From MED-G116 sp038147495 (lineage in GTDB: Bacteria; Pseudomonadota; Alphaproteobacteria; Puniceispirillales; Puniceispirillaceae), in the NCBI GenBank assembly GCA_038147495.1, contig JAYQTT010000003.1, positions 197,211 to 261,210 of the forward strand: a stretch of DNA of 64,000 nt, in the 5' to 3' direction. Positions within the stretch are counted from its first letter, which is position 1, and each line of letters starts with the position of its first letter. This document shows, piece by piece, positions 9,499 to 18,507 of this stretch. The position numbers and the translations under genes are program-made. The notes beneath the pieces are model-generated. The model was not told the origin of the DNA. It saw only the letters and a list, made by a program, of their open reading frames with translations, and made no database searches.

Positions 9499-10519
9499 TT
9501 TGGCTTAGCTGGGAGGCTGATCGCTGACAGACCTGTTGAAGCATCTGCCACACAGGTTGGATGACGTCTCTCAACTCTGGAGGCAGGGTTGCTGCCAGCC
9601 TTTCACTCTCGTCCAGCATGCCATACATTTTTACAGCCGCCACCTTGATCGCCGAGGATTCGAGGATGGCTTCGCGCCACAATTCGACATCCGCCGTGCA
9701 GCCTGACGCATACCAACTGTCAAACCGGCTTTTCGTTGCGTCATCCAGCTGGTCCCGAAACAGCACGACAACCGCATTGGGCGCACGGCGCGCAAGATCT
9801 GAACCACTGGTTTCGGCGCCATCATCACCGCTGAAATTCAGCATGTCATTGGCAACCTGATAGGCGTTGCCTAGACACCGGAAATAAGAACAAATCCTGG
9901 TTGACGCTCCAGTATGCAACGCCATTGTCGCCACACCTTGCAGCGGTGCCGTCAGCAGTGGGGCGGTTTTGTCTGCCGCAATTTGAAGATAGCTTTTCCA
10001 ATCGCAATTGCGCTGAATGTCAAATTCCCGCGCTTCGCCCAGCGTGGTCGTTTTCATGTGACCCGCCAAGATCTTGACAAGCATGGGCGTCTGCGATCTT
10101 TGCGCGGCCTCGGCAGCCAGTTCAAATGAGAGAGCAATAAGCCAATCACCAAGGGCAAGCGCCACATCCCGGCCAAATTTGGACCAGACAGCTGGACGCC
10201 CCCGACGCAGCCGATCACCATCGCAAATATCGTCATGAATGAGGGACGCGTTGTGAAGAACTTCAATAGCCACCGCCCAATGCAATCCAGCCGCGCGATC
10301 AACATTCAACGCATTCGCCGCGCGAAGCGCCATTTTCGCCCGCAGCATCTTGCCTGGCTTGGCAAAATGATGGGCTGCGGCATCGGCCAGCGGTTCACCT
10401 GGCTGTGGCAGGCGTGTGGTGATAAAATCGCAAAGCAATTCGGTGGTAGAGCCAATTTCCGGTGATGCGTCTGCATCCTGAACCGCGTATTCACGCAAAA
10501 TGGGTGACAATTCGGTCAT
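9482..10519 (-). CDS. crtE: Geranylgeranyl diphosphate synthase (polyprenyl synthetase)
   Basis: A 345-residue trans-prenyltransferase that builds the C20 precursor GGPP. The first aspartate-rich motif is intact in LIHDDICDGDRLRRGRPAVW, with its RRGRP tail. GKMLRAKMALRAA is the substrate-diphosphate lysine/arginine region. The second aspartate-rich motif is unusual: the expected DDxxD reads NDMLN inside YQVANDMLNFSGDD. This may mark a subfamily. It is the first biosynthetic gene after proteorhodopsin, separated from it by a terminator. Confidence 0.9.
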   Translation of the reverse strand: MTELSPILREYAVQDADASPEIGSTTELLCDFITTRLPQPGEPLADAAAHHFAKPGKMLRAKMALRAANALNVDRAAGLHWAVAIEVLHNASLIHDDICDGDRLRRGRPAVWSKFGRDVALALGDWLIALSFELAAEAAQRSQTPMLVKILAGHMKTTTLGEAREFDIQRNCDWKSYLQIAADKTAPLLTAPLQGVATMALHTGASTRICSYFRCLGNAYQVANDMLNFSGDDGAETSGSDLARRAPNAVVVLFRDQLDDATKSRFDSWYASGCTADVELWREAILESSAIKVAAVKMYGMLDESERLAATLPPELRDVIQPVWQMLQQVCQRSASQLSQNGSRW

Positions 10520-10604
10520 CTATTTTTTCCTCCAACCGGAGCATCTGCCCCGGGTCACCCAAGTAAATGGGGCGGTTGATCCGCCTGCTCTGAAAATTTT
10601 TAAA

Positions 10605-10640
10605 TCAAAGAAAAGGGGCGGCCCTTTCAGACCGCCCCAA
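10605..10640 (-). terminator. Rho-independent terminator after proteorhodopsin
   Basis: In the minus direction GGGGCGG (10638-10632) pairs with CCGCCCC (10621-10615), followed by TTTTCTTT. It lies just past the proteorhodopsin stop and before crtE. It could release a short, abundant opsin transcript while partial read-through feeds the crt genes. Confidence 0.75.
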
Positions 10641-10645
10641 TCAAT

Positions 10646-11428
10646 TTACTTTGCAGCTTCACTTTCAGTGACAGCCACGTTCCAGATGATCACACCGAAC
10701 GCAATTTTGTTCAGCACGTCAGCCAGGTTGTAGATCACGTTAAGCGAGTTGGCTGCAGAAGCCGGGTCGCCTGACGCGAGATAACCGTAGAAATAGCCGA
10801 GCGGGTAAATCGCCCAGCCGATGGTTACGATCCAACGCATTGTTGAGAACGCTGACTTCACAGATTCTGGTGCCTGGTCTGCAGACATCTGACCTGCTTC
10901 ACCGGCGAATACTTCGTACAGGATGTATGCCCATCCTGCCATGCCGATGATGAAGCCGAGCCACTCATTGATGTAGCCGACTTCGCCGGCATAACCACCG
11001 ACGAGCATAACCAATGTGCCGATCATCAGGCGCCAGAAAATGCCGCCAGAAACGTTACCGATTGCCCGCAGGATCAGGTAGAACTCAACCATCAGAAGTG
11101 GCACAGTGATCAGCCAGTCGATGTAACGATAGACTGTCGGTGTGTCACCTGTGTTGACCCACACATCACGCATGTAGAAATAGTGGACCGCTGCAACCAG
11201 GGTCACCAAACCAGATACGGTGAGGGATGTTTTCCACTTTGCAGAAACACGCTGGGTCTCAAGGAAGAAGAACGCTGTTGAAGCAACAAGCGCCATCGAA
11301 ATGAGCCAGAACGAAATTCCCACATAGTCGTCTGAAGCAAGATTTGCGTCCGCAAATGCTACAGATGGCGAAATGACCAACGCCGCTGTCGCCAGCGCCG
11401 CCAAGGTCTTGCCAGAAGTGATTTTCAT
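10646..11428 (-). CDS. Proteorhodopsin, green-absorbing type
   Basis: A 260-residue light-driven proton pump. There is a cleavable signal peptide at about residues 1-26 (cut near AFA-DAN) and seven membrane segments. RYIDWLITVPLLMVEFYLI in helix C holds the Schiff-base counter-ion D104 and proton donor E115 (D97 and E108 in the GPR reference). H82 matches H75, and K241 in NLADVLNKIAFG is the retinal lysine. Position 105 (here L112) is leucine, which is known to give green rather than blue absorption. ACGGAGG lies about 7 nt before the ATG. Retinal is provided by the crt/blh genes that follow. Confidence 0.98.
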   Translation of the reverse strand: MKITSGKTLAALATAALVISPSVAFADANLASDDYVGISFWLISMALVASTAFFFLETQRVSAKWKTSLTVSGLVTLVAAVHYFYMRDVWVNTGDTPTVYRYIDWLITVPLLMVEFYLILRAIGNVSGGIFWRLMIGTLVMLVGGYAGEVGYINEWLGFIIGMAGWAYILYEVFAGEAGQMSADQAPESVKSAFSTMRWIVTIGWAIYPLGYFYGYLASGDPASAANSLNVIYNLADVLNKIAFGVIIWNVAVTESEAAK

Positions 11429-11946
11429 AATGTACCTCCGTTAACGAAACAGCCGATGAAACACACCGCACCAAGGCGCGGCTAATTGCCTCACTTTCGG
11501 CATACGCTAATTTAGAGGTTGCTGTTCGGTGAAGGCAATCAGCTAGCACGCTGTTTCCGGCACCAACCCAATCCACATACTTTTTTTTATTTTAAAACAA
11601 TGATTTACAGAAATAAAAACAGTTTTGTTAAAATCGCAAGATTAGCGACGAATCAATCACAGATTTCTTAATTTTCATAATTTTTTCAGATGTTTAAATA
11701 AGACAACATTGGAACAGCCCAAAATTACCCCTGCGCGAATAAACCCGCCGCATAAACAGAACATTTCCCGCACCAATGCCTGCATAGATGTTGGATTTGC
11801 CCCGCCGACAATCACCACATGTTGCGCCTCGCAGCCCCCGGACAGGGCCTAAATCTGAAAAATCCAGCTACTGACGCTAACGAAACAGTGTGTAAATGCG
11901 TCAATCCAGCAAAGATGGCGTTATGTGCTCATCCCTGCCCGGGGCC
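11429..11946. other. AT-rich intergenic region upstream of proteorhodopsin
   Basis: About 520 bp without a credible gene. The part nearest the opsin holds its ribosome binding site and a candidate promoter. 11580-11700 is very AT-rich, with runs of T and A, which could be an UP-type element or a regulator-binding region. No clear hairpin terminator for the araC-like gene ending at 11947 was found. Confidence 0.6.
11509..11538 (-). promoter_or_regulatory. Candidate sigma-70 promoter for proteorhodopsin
   Basis: Read on the minus strand, TTGCCT (11538-11533) is followed after 18 nt by TAAATT (11514-11509), a fair -35/-10 pair, leaving an untranslated leader of about 75 nt. The assignment rests on motif match only. 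Confidence 0.35.
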
Positions 11947-12315
11947 TCACCCGTCTTGATCTTGCCAGCGTGTCAGCATTCTGTAGAGGGAGTTGGGATC
12001 CCGGTAGCCAACCCGATGTGCAATTTCTGCTTTCGACAGTTTGCCATCAGCCAACAGGCGCTTGACCAGTTTCTGGCGTTCATCATTGAGGATGCGGCCA
12101 TAGCTATGGCCATTTTCATTCAGCCTTCGTTGTAAGGTACGCCCACCGATGCCAATGATTTTAGCCACATCATCAAGGCTGACATTGCCTGTTGGCAAAG
12201 CACGATGGATCGCCGCACGCACCTCCACTTCTATGGCATTCGCCGCATTCAAACGCGCCACGCGACGGTTCAACTCACCCGCCAGTCCCTGAAATAAATT
12301 TGGGTCGGCGGTCAT
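11947..12315 (-). CDS. AraC-type regulator, C-terminal DNA-binding part (split gene)
   Basis: It encodes the HTH half of an AraC-type regulator: LPTGNVSLDDVAKIIGIGGR with TLQRRLNENG is the first HTH, and KAEIAHRVGYRDPNSLYRML the second. Read from the ATG at 12315 the product is 122 residues. That ATG overlaps the stop of the upstream part as ATGA. In homologous one-piece regulators the sequence runs straight from the ligand-binding half into FMTADPNLFQ; adding a single C to the CCCC at 12316-12319 would fuse the two. It is therefore either a frameshifted gene, a translationally coupled pair, or a sequencing error. Confidence 0.7.
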   Translation of the reverse strand: MTADPNLFQGLAGELNRRVARLNAANAIEVEVRAAIHRALPTGNVSLDDVAKIIGIGGRTLQRRLNENGHSYGRILNDERQKLVKRLLADGKLSKAEIAHRVGYRDPNSLYRMLTRWQDQDG

Positions 12316-12938
12316 GAAGGGGCCTCCAAATCCTCCTGAGTGAAAGACAGGATATTTGCGTCTCCGCGATGCCATGCAACGCCATCAAAAAACACGGCAA
12401 GACCACCATCATTGGCCGGATCAAAAGCATAGGTAATTTCAACGGGGGTAATGTTGCGTCTGACAGCAGGTCTGACCAACCGCAACAAAAAGATCAGGTT
12501 GGCAAAGCTCTGCCAAGCGCGTGCCTCGTCACCGGAAATGAAATGCTGTTTTATTTGCCAACTGCCCGCGTTCACTTCGAACGTGACTTCAGCGTCTCCG
12601 AAAAGACCTGCATATTTCTCGTAATTCTCGAACACTTCACGCAGATTGCCGCACCGGCGAAGTGAGGCAAAAATATCATCTCCACCGATATTCCACATCA
12701 TGTCTGCCAGCTTTGTCGGCACGCTCACAACATCAAGCGCGTGCGAAATGCGGCTGACCAATCGGGTATAAATCTTCACATCTATCGGTGTGTCGATGAT
12801 CGTCGCCACAGACAAGCCAGCGTCATCGCGCCGGTTCCAATCATCAAGATACGCGGCAATGTCAATTCCGTGATGTTCTGCAAGAAGACACAAATAGGCG
12901 GGAACATAGACCTCTCTGTTCCCCGATGATGCAGTCAT
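12312..12938 (-). CDS. AraC-type regulator, N-terminal ligand-binding part (split gene)
   Basis: A 208-residue product resembling the arabinose-binding-like N-terminal domain of AraC regulators of the OruR/ArgR type, with PAYLCLLAEHHGID near the start, GGDDIFASLRRCGNLREVFENY in the middle and a final beta-rich half. It ends EDLEAPS at a TGA, where the DNA-binding half continues in the -1 frame. The gene itself starts by an ATGA overlap with the SDR-like gene before it. Alone it has no DNA-binding domain. Confidence 0.65.
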   Translation of the reverse strand: MTASSGNREVYVPAYLCLLAEHHGIDIAAYLDDWNRRDDAGLSVATIIDTPIDVKIYTRLVSRISHALDVVSVPTKLADMMWNIGGDDIFASLRRCGNLREVFENYEKYAGLFGDAEVTFEVNAGSWQIKQHFISGDEARAWQSFANLIFLLRLVRPAVRRNITPVEITYAFDPANDGGLAVFFDGVAWHRGDANILSFTQEDLEAPS

Positions 12939-13765
12939 TTATGCCACCTGAGCATTTCGTGCAGGGAGTCCCTGACCTTGGCACGGTTGGCTCGCGTAGC
13001 CAGATCGGGCATCTCAATAATGTTGTCGGCTGTGTCCTGCACAAGATCGCGGTTTTTTTGACCTGAACCGCTGGATCTCAGCGCATCATCAATGCGGCTT
13101 ACCAAATCTGAAAATTGATCATCATCAGTTGATGCATCCGCTAACAGCTGGCGCTGTTGCTCAATTTGGTTGTGATAATAGGGGCTGTGGCCAGCAGCAT
13201 CATCCCGCAACTGCCGCGCACCATCAAACCATTGGCTGTCGGCATCGACAAAAACGGTGTCGCTTGACACGCCAGAATGACGGATCTCCTCTCGCAGGAT
13301 ATTGAACGCCTCGCTGAGTGCACTGTCGCACACACGGTTCCATGCGCACATTGTCCTTTGGCGTTGCTGAAAACGGCGCCGGACCAAAATAATCCCGCCT
13401 CGCCCATTGCTGCGCATAATGGGTGCAAGGCACTGGATAGAGGCAATTTGCAACAGAACGTTATTTGCAAAAACAATCTTTGCCTGCGCGATGTCTATCT
13501 CTTCTACACTTCCGAAAAGGCCTCGCGCTGGCATCAGGACCATACCGTCCAGTGCATCACCATATCGAATGACGTCTTGGGAAACGCTGTTCAGCTGATC
13601 AAGATCGGTTGCGTCAACAACATGCGCCTTGGCACCATACGCTGCGGCCGCTTCAGCCGCCTCATCACTGAAGACACAACAATGTACGTTGTAGCCATAG
13701 CCGAGGAGACCGGTAATTAATGGCTCTGCACCCTGTTCCGAACCGATAAGAAACACATTGCCCAA
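12935..13765 (-). CDS. Divergent short-chain dehydrogenase-like protein
   Basis: A 276-residue product with an SDR-like Rossmann beginning (NVFLIGSEQGAEPLI, a degraded glycine motif) and LSEAFNILREEIRHSGV, which matches helix F of SDRs, but no YxxxK pair. In the stretch at about 13330-13375 the neighbouring frame reads GAVFSNAKGQCAHGTVCAT, more SDR-like than the actual frame, which suggests two compensating frameshifts. The last 70 residues are hydrophilic and not SDR-like. It is first in a three-gene overlap chain with the split AraC regulator. A regulatory or pseudo-enzyme role is possible; no substrate can be given. Confidence 0.55.
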   Translation of the reverse strand: MGNVFLIGSEQGAEPLITGLLGYGYNVHCCVFSDEAAEAAAAYGAKAHVVDATDLDQLNSVSQDVIRYGDALDGMVLMPARGLFGSVEEIDIAQAKIVFANNVLLQIASIQCLAPIMRSNGRGGIILVRRRFQQRQRTMCAWNRVCDSALSEAFNILREEIRHSGVSSDTVFVDADSQWFDGARQLRDDAAGHSPYYHNQIEQQRQLLADASTDDDQFSDLVSRIDDALRSSGSGQKNRDLVQDTADNIIEMPDLATRANRAKVRDSLHEMLRWHK

Positions 13766-14015
13766 AGCGATGGCACCTTAAAATTAGTAAACTTTAGATG
13801 CTCGCACTAAAACACAAATTCGCGTAAGTCGCATTTTGCGACAAAGCAATGCCGATTACGCCAATTTGAATGATGCGGCCCAGCGCTCTGAAAATTTGCC
13901 GCCTTTTATCCGGGCCTACACTAAAACCTCACCGGATTTTCCGATCATTTCTCACTGAACGCATATAAAGAAAACGTAATACAACCACCGTAAATTGTGA
14001 TAAAAGTCGGGCATC

Positions 14016-14867
14016 ATGGGCCACGAGAACAAACACGTGCAGCAAACCAATTCGTCATCACAGCCAATATTTTCATTTGCCGACGCCGAGATGGGGCCCG
14101 TCGCCAGCGGCATCATCAGGTCAGTGGAAAAAATCAGCGGCCAGCCGAAAATCCGCAAACTCTATTTCGACTATGTTAAGGACGATCGCCCGGCTGCCAA
14201 CTTCTGGTCAGATGCTCTGGACCGCCTTGGCATCTCGGTTGATCTTCGCACCGATCCCGGCGCACACATTCCCAAGAGCGGACCTGTACTTGTCGTTGCC
14301 AACCATCCCTATGGTGTAATCGATGGGCTGGTGCTGTGCGCTCTGGTCTCAAGAGTGCGCTCTGACTACAAGATCATCACCCATCGGGTGCTTCGCCAGG
14401 CCCCGGCAACGATGGACAAAATTTTGCCAATCGACTTTGAGGAATCCGAAAAGGCGTTGGCAACGAACCTGCAAACCAGGGTTGACGCCGCAAATCATCT
14501 TCGGTCAGGCGGTGTTGTCATTATCTTTCCCGCCGGATCAATTTCACTAGCACCTAAACTTGTTGGCAATGCCTATGACATTGAATGGAAGAGTTTTTCG
14601 GCAAGACTGGCAAGCTTTGAGGGCACAACGACTGTTCCCTTCCTTTTCAATGGCCGTAATTCAGTGCTGTTTCAGGTTGCGCGGCGGCTTAGCCAAACCC
14701 TCGGCTATTCACTGATGTTTCGCGAGATTTGCAAGCTTATGAACACCACAGTCGGCGTCACCATGCGCCGGCCAGTGCAAAGCGATGAATTGCGCAAGAT
14801 TGGCAATCGCAAGGAAATTGCGAATTATCTTCGTGACATCACCTATGGTTTTCACAATCGCCAATAG
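14016..14867 (+). CDS. PlsC-like lysophospholipid acyltransferase
   Basis: A 283-residue acyltransferase of the LPLAT superfamily. VANHPYGVIDG is the catalytic NHxxxxD box, and VVIIFPAGSIS is the glycerol-phosphate-binding box (usually FPEGTRS, with E replaced by A here). It also has PFLFNGRNS. It probably transfers an acyl chain to a lysophospholipid or ornithine-type lysolipid at the inner membrane; the NHPYG form is common in the hemolysin/OlsA-like branch. It starts at the ATG at 14016 and is convergent with tag. Confidence 0.82.
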   Translation: MGHENKHVQQTNSSSQPIFSFADAEMGPVASGIIRSVEKISGQPKIRKLYFDYVKDDRPAANFWSDALDRLGISVDLRTDPGAHIPKSGPVLVVANHPYGVIDGLVLCALVSRVRSDYKIITHRVLRQAPATMDKILPIDFEESEKALATNLQTRVDAANHLRSGGVVIIFPAGSISLAPKLVGNAYDIEWKSFSARLASFEGTTTVPFLFNGRNSVLFQVARRLSQTLGYSLMFREICKLMNTTVGVTMRRPVQSDELRKIGNRKEIANYLRDITYGFHNRQ

Positions 14868-14908
14868 CTGCCGACTGTTCTATCCGCGATCTTGTGCGAA
14901 AGCCGGGC

Positions 14909-15502
14909 CTAAACACCGGCCGCAGGCGATGACACAGCACGCCGCCAACATCCAGAAAAATGGTCGTCAACAAGGCCAACACCCTGAATATAAGCATAGA
15001 TGATTGTTGAGCCGACAAAGCGAAAGCCGCGCTTGCGCATGTCTTTTGATATGCGATCACTCAACGGCGACGTGGCTGGAATATCTGCAATATTGGCGTG
15101 GAGATTGACGATCGGTACACCATCGACAAACCCCCAAAGATAGCTGGAAAAACTATCGAATTCCGGCTTTAGGGCAAGAATTGCCATCGCGTTTCCCCGT
15201 GTGCTGTATATCTTCAGACGGTTGCGAACAATCCCCGGATCGTCTCGCAACTGATCCAGCTCGGCATCTGTCATTGCGGCAACCTTGGCAAGGTCAAAAT
15301 CATGGAAAGCCCGCTTGTATCCAGCGCGTTTTTTTAAGACGACATCCCAGCTGAGGCCCGCCTGCGCCCCCTCCAGCGTCAACATCTCAAACAGCAATCT
15401 GTCATCATGCACCGGCACGCCCCACTCGGTGTCATGATAGGCCGCCAGCACGTCCTGCCCGGGCGCGTTTCCAAAGCAGCGTATTTTCCTGTCATTCGCC
15501 AT
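14909..15502 (-). CDS. tag: DNA-3-methyladenine glycosylase I
   Basis: A 197-residue base-excision enzyme. It has RCFGNAPGQ near residue 8 (the usual RCxW zinc/opening segment, here RCFGN), YHDTEWGVPVHDD, FEMLTLEGAQAGLSW with the substrate-binding glutamate and tryptophan, and RGFRFVGSTIIYAYIQGVG with VDDHFSGC near the end, whose H and C are zinc ligands. It removes 3-methyladenine from alkylated DNA. It is divergent from the GMC oxidoreductase. Confidence 0.93.
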   Translation of the reverse strand: MANDRKIRCFGNAPGQDVLAAYHDTEWGVPVHDDRLLFEMLTLEGAQAGLSWDVVLKKRAGYKRAFHDFDLAKVAAMTDAELDQLRDDPGIVRNRLKIYSTRGNAMAILALKPEFDSFSSYLWGFVDGVPIVNLHANIADIPATSPLSDRISKDMRKRGFRFVGSTIIYAYIQGVGLVDDHFSGCWRRAVSSPAAGV

Positions 15503-15679
15503 TCAGTGATCGCCTGCCATTCATGTGTCTGCGCACCGCCTTTGATTTCATGCACTGCCTCCGACAACCCGCACCAAGCCATCATCATACAGGCAACATG
15601 AAATCTCCTGTTTCGAGGTTGCACCAGCATTGATTTACATGCAACATCACCACCAATAACCAGCCATTTTGAGGGTAAT

Positions 15680-17329
15680 ATGCAGTTTGAACAGACAGTT
15701 GATTATGTGGTCATCGGTGGTGGATCGGCTGGTTGTGTTCTTGCGGCACGATTATCAGAAGACCAGAACATATCAGTCGTGCTTTTGGAGGCAGGAGGCG
15801 AGGATACGCATCCGCTGATCCATGTCCCTGCTGGCTATGTCAAAACCATGGTCAACCCGGCGGTAAACTGGATGTTTGAGGCCGAGCCCGAAGCCGGTAC
15901 CGACAACCGCAACCTGACCATGCCGCGCGGCAAGGTTCTTGGCGGATCATCAGCGATTAACGCAATGTTATATGTTCGCGGACAGCCTGCCGATTATGAT
16001 GGCTGGGCACAACGCGGCAACACCGGCTGGAGCTATGAGGACGTGCTTCCCTATTTCCGCAAGGCCGAAACCTGTGAATTTGCCGATGCGGCCGATCCAA
16101 CCAGAGGCCGCCAGGGGCCTTTGAATGTGGCCAATGTGCGGAACCAATATTTTGCTCTCGACAAGCTGATGGATGCGGCGGAAAGCTGTGGCTATGCGCG
16201 CAACCCTGACTACAATAACGGCAATCAGGATGGCTTTGGCTATTATCAGGTAACCCAGAAAAATGGCCTCCGCTTTTCTGCCAAAAAAGCCTATCTGCAA
16301 CCGGCACGCCACCGCAAGAATCTGCGTGTTATCACCCACGCCCATGTAACCGGCCTGCTCTTTGCTGATCCAGATGCGCTAAGAAAACGCGTTAACGGCG
16401 TGCGGTTTCGACAAGGCGGTCATGATCGGCAAATCAGGGCGCAACGTTGTGTCATTCTAAGCGCTGGCGCCTTTCAATCACCACAGATATTGGAGCTTTC
16501 CGGCATTGGTCAGGCCGAGCGTCTGCGCAAGCATGGCATCAAAGTCATGGCAGATCTTGCCGGGGTGGGTGAGAATCTCACAGATCACTATATCTCACGA
16601 TTGTCATGGCGCCTGAGCCAGAACATTTCAATCAACAACACAGCACGAGGCTTTGGCCTGATGCGCGAGGTCATGCGCTTTGCCTTCACACGCACCGGCA
16701 GCCTGTCGATGCCAGCGGGCATTCTTGCCGGATTTGTGCGAAGCCGCGAAGGGCTGGCCGGTCCGGACATCCAATATCACATCGCCAACGCCAGCTTTGC
16801 CAATCCGGCAAAACGCGTTTTTGACAAATTTCCCGGATTGACCATCGGCCCCTGCCAACTTCGCCCAGAAAGCCGCGGCACGGTTCACATCAAATCGGCA
16901 GACCCTTTTGCCGCACCGGCAATCAGGCCAAACTACCTCTCAACGCCGGAGGACGCCCGCGTTCACGTTGCCAGCATGCGGATCGCAAGAAAGATCATGC
17001 AATCCGAGATCATGGCCCCCTTTGTCGATCATGAGATGAAGCCGGGGGCGGATGTGCAAAGTGATGAAGACCTTCTTGCCTATGCACGGCAAACCGGCGT
17101 CACCCTCTATCACCCTGTCTCGACCTGCCGAATGGGAACGCGACCTGACATGGGGGATGTTGTCGATCCACGTTTATCCGTTCATGGTGTTGATGGCCTT
17201 AGAGTGGTTGACGCCTCGATCATGCCCGAGCTGGTATCAGGCAACACCAACGCGCCAACGATCATGATTGCCGAAAAGGCCGCTGACATGATCAAAGAAG
17301 ATGCCGCAGACACAAAGCGAGTTGCATGA
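15680..17329 (+). CDS. GMC-family oxidoreductase, choline dehydrogenase-like
   Basis: A 549-residue FAD enzyme with YVVIGGGSAGCVLAARLSED (Rossmann FAD motif), MPRGKVLGGSSAINAMLYVRG (GMC signature 1), GAFQSPQILELSGIG (signature 2) and YHPVSTCRMG near the end, with the catalytic His and then GNTNAPTIMIAEKAAD. It oxidises a primary or secondary alcohol; BetA, PEG dehydrogenase and similar enzymes share this form, so the substrate is open. GAGGG lies 4-8 nt before the ATG. It overlaps the M20 hydrolase gene as ATGA, so the pair is one operon. Confidence 0.9.
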   Translation: MQFEQTVDYVVIGGGSAGCVLAARLSEDQNISVVLLEAGGEDTHPLIHVPAGYVKTMVNPAVNWMFEAEPEAGTDNRNLTMPRGKVLGGSSAINAMLYVRGQPADYDGWAQRGNTGWSYEDVLPYFRKAETCEFADAADPTRGRQGPLNVANVRNQYFALDKLMDAAESCGYARNPDYNNGNQDGFGYYQVTQKNGLRFSAKKAYLQPARHRKNLRVITHAHVTGLLFADPDALRKRVNGVRFRQGGHDRQIRAQRCVILSAGAFQSPQILELSGIGQAERLRKHGIKVMADLAGVGENLTDHYISRLSWRLSQNISINNTARGFGLMREVMRFAFTRTGSLSMPAGILAGFVRSREGLAGPDIQYHIANASFANPAKRVFDKFPGLTIGPCQLRPESRGTVHIKSADPFAAPAIRPNYLSTPEDARVHVASMRIARKIMQSEIMAPFVDHEMKPGADVQSDEDLLAYARQTGVTLYHPVSTCRMGTRPDMGDVVDPRLSVHGVDGLRVVDASIMPELVSGNTNAPTIMIAEKAADMIKEDAADTKRVA

Positions 17330-18486
17330 TGAAATGTCATGATCTTTTTGACGAGATGGCCGACTGGAGACATGATTTTCACCGGCACCCGGAATTGGGG
17401 TTTGCCGAAGACCGCACATCTGCACGCGTTGCTGAACTTCTGGAATCATTTGGGCTAGAGGTTCACAAAGGCATCGGCAAGACAGGCGTTGTCGGCGTGT
17501 TGCAACGTGGCAACGGACCAAAAAGCATTGCCTTTCGTGCGGATATGGACGCCTTGCCACTTCACGAAACAGGAACCGCCGCCTATCGATCAGAACATGA
17601 TGGGGTCATGCATGCCTGCGGGCATGATGGCCATACCAGCATGCTCCTTGGCGCGGCAAAATACCTTGCCGAAACCGGCAATTTCAATGGGCGTGCGATA
17701 TTCATCTTTCAACCGAACGAAGAAAACGGCTATGGCGCGCGGGCAATGATTGAAGATGGGTTATTTGCCGGTTTCCCTGCCGATGCGGTATTTGCCATGC
17801 ACAATATCCCCGGCATGCCGGCAGGGCATTTCGCCACGCGAAGCGGTGCCATGACCGCCAGCGAAGCACTTTTCGAGATCACCATATCGGCGCGAGGCGG
17901 ACACGCAGCGCTGCCGCATATGGGTGTTGATGCTATCCTTGTCGGGGCCGAGCTTGTTACCAGTTTGCAGAGCATCGTGGCGCGCAAACTCGACCCGGCC
18001 CAACATGCGGTTGTCTCGGTCACCGAATTCATCACCGATGGGAAACGTAATGTATTGCCCGGCCATGCCGTTTTGAAAGGTGATGCCCGTGCCCTCTCCC
18101 ACGAAACCAACCTTGCGATTGAAACCCATATGCGGCAACTGGCCAAGGGTGTCGCAGCGGCACATGATGTCCAGATCGATGTCAGCTATGACACAGTGTT
18201 TCCAGCCATCCAGAATGACGCGGCCGCCGTTGCCATGGCGACCGATGCGGCCCGCTTGAGCGCAGGCGAGAACGCTGTCAATGACAGCTGTGCGCCTAAA
18301 TTATTCTCTGAGGATTTTGCCCATATGACCAACATGGTTCCGGGCTGTTTCATGCTGATCGGCAACGGCACCGATGGCGCACACGCCCGCCCGCTTCACG
18401 CCACCGACTATGATTTCAATGATGAAATTCTGGTTCCGGGTGCCAGCTATATTGCCACGCTGATTGAAAACACGCTGACCGCCTGA
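17326..18486 (+). CDS. M20-family amidohydrolase (hippurate hydrolase/N-acyl amino acid hydrolase type)
   Basis: A 386-residue metallopeptidase-fold amidohydrolase. RHDFHRHPELGF is the N-terminal signature. FRADMDALP and MHACGHDGHTSMLLGAA carry metal and catalytic residues, FQPNEENGYGARAMIEDG the catalytic glutamate, and GGHAALPHMGVDAI the dimerisation-domain histidine. The family removes an acyl or carbamoyl group from amino acids. It is translationally coupled to the preceding GMC oxidoreductase. Confidence 0.92.
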   Translation: MMKCHDLFDEMADWRHDFHRHPELGFAEDRTSARVAELLESFGLEVHKGIGKTGVVGVLQRGNGPKSIAFRADMDALPLHETGTAAYRSEHDGVMHACGHDGHTSMLLGAAKYLAETGNFNGRAIFIFQPNEENGYGARAMIEDGLFAGFPADAVFAMHNIPGMPAGHFATRSGAMTASEALFEITISARGGHAALPHMGVDAILVGAELVTSLQSIVARKLDPAQHAVVSVTEFITDGKRNVLPGHAVLKGDARALSHETNLAIETHMRQLAKGVAAAHDVQIDVSYDTVFPAIQNDAAAVAMATDAARLSAGENAVNDSCAPKLFSEDFAHMTNMVPGCFMLIGNGTDGAHARPLHATDYDFNDEILVPGASYIATLIENTLTA

Positions 18487-18507
18487 CCGAAGCTGAATTC
18501 AGGCCGG

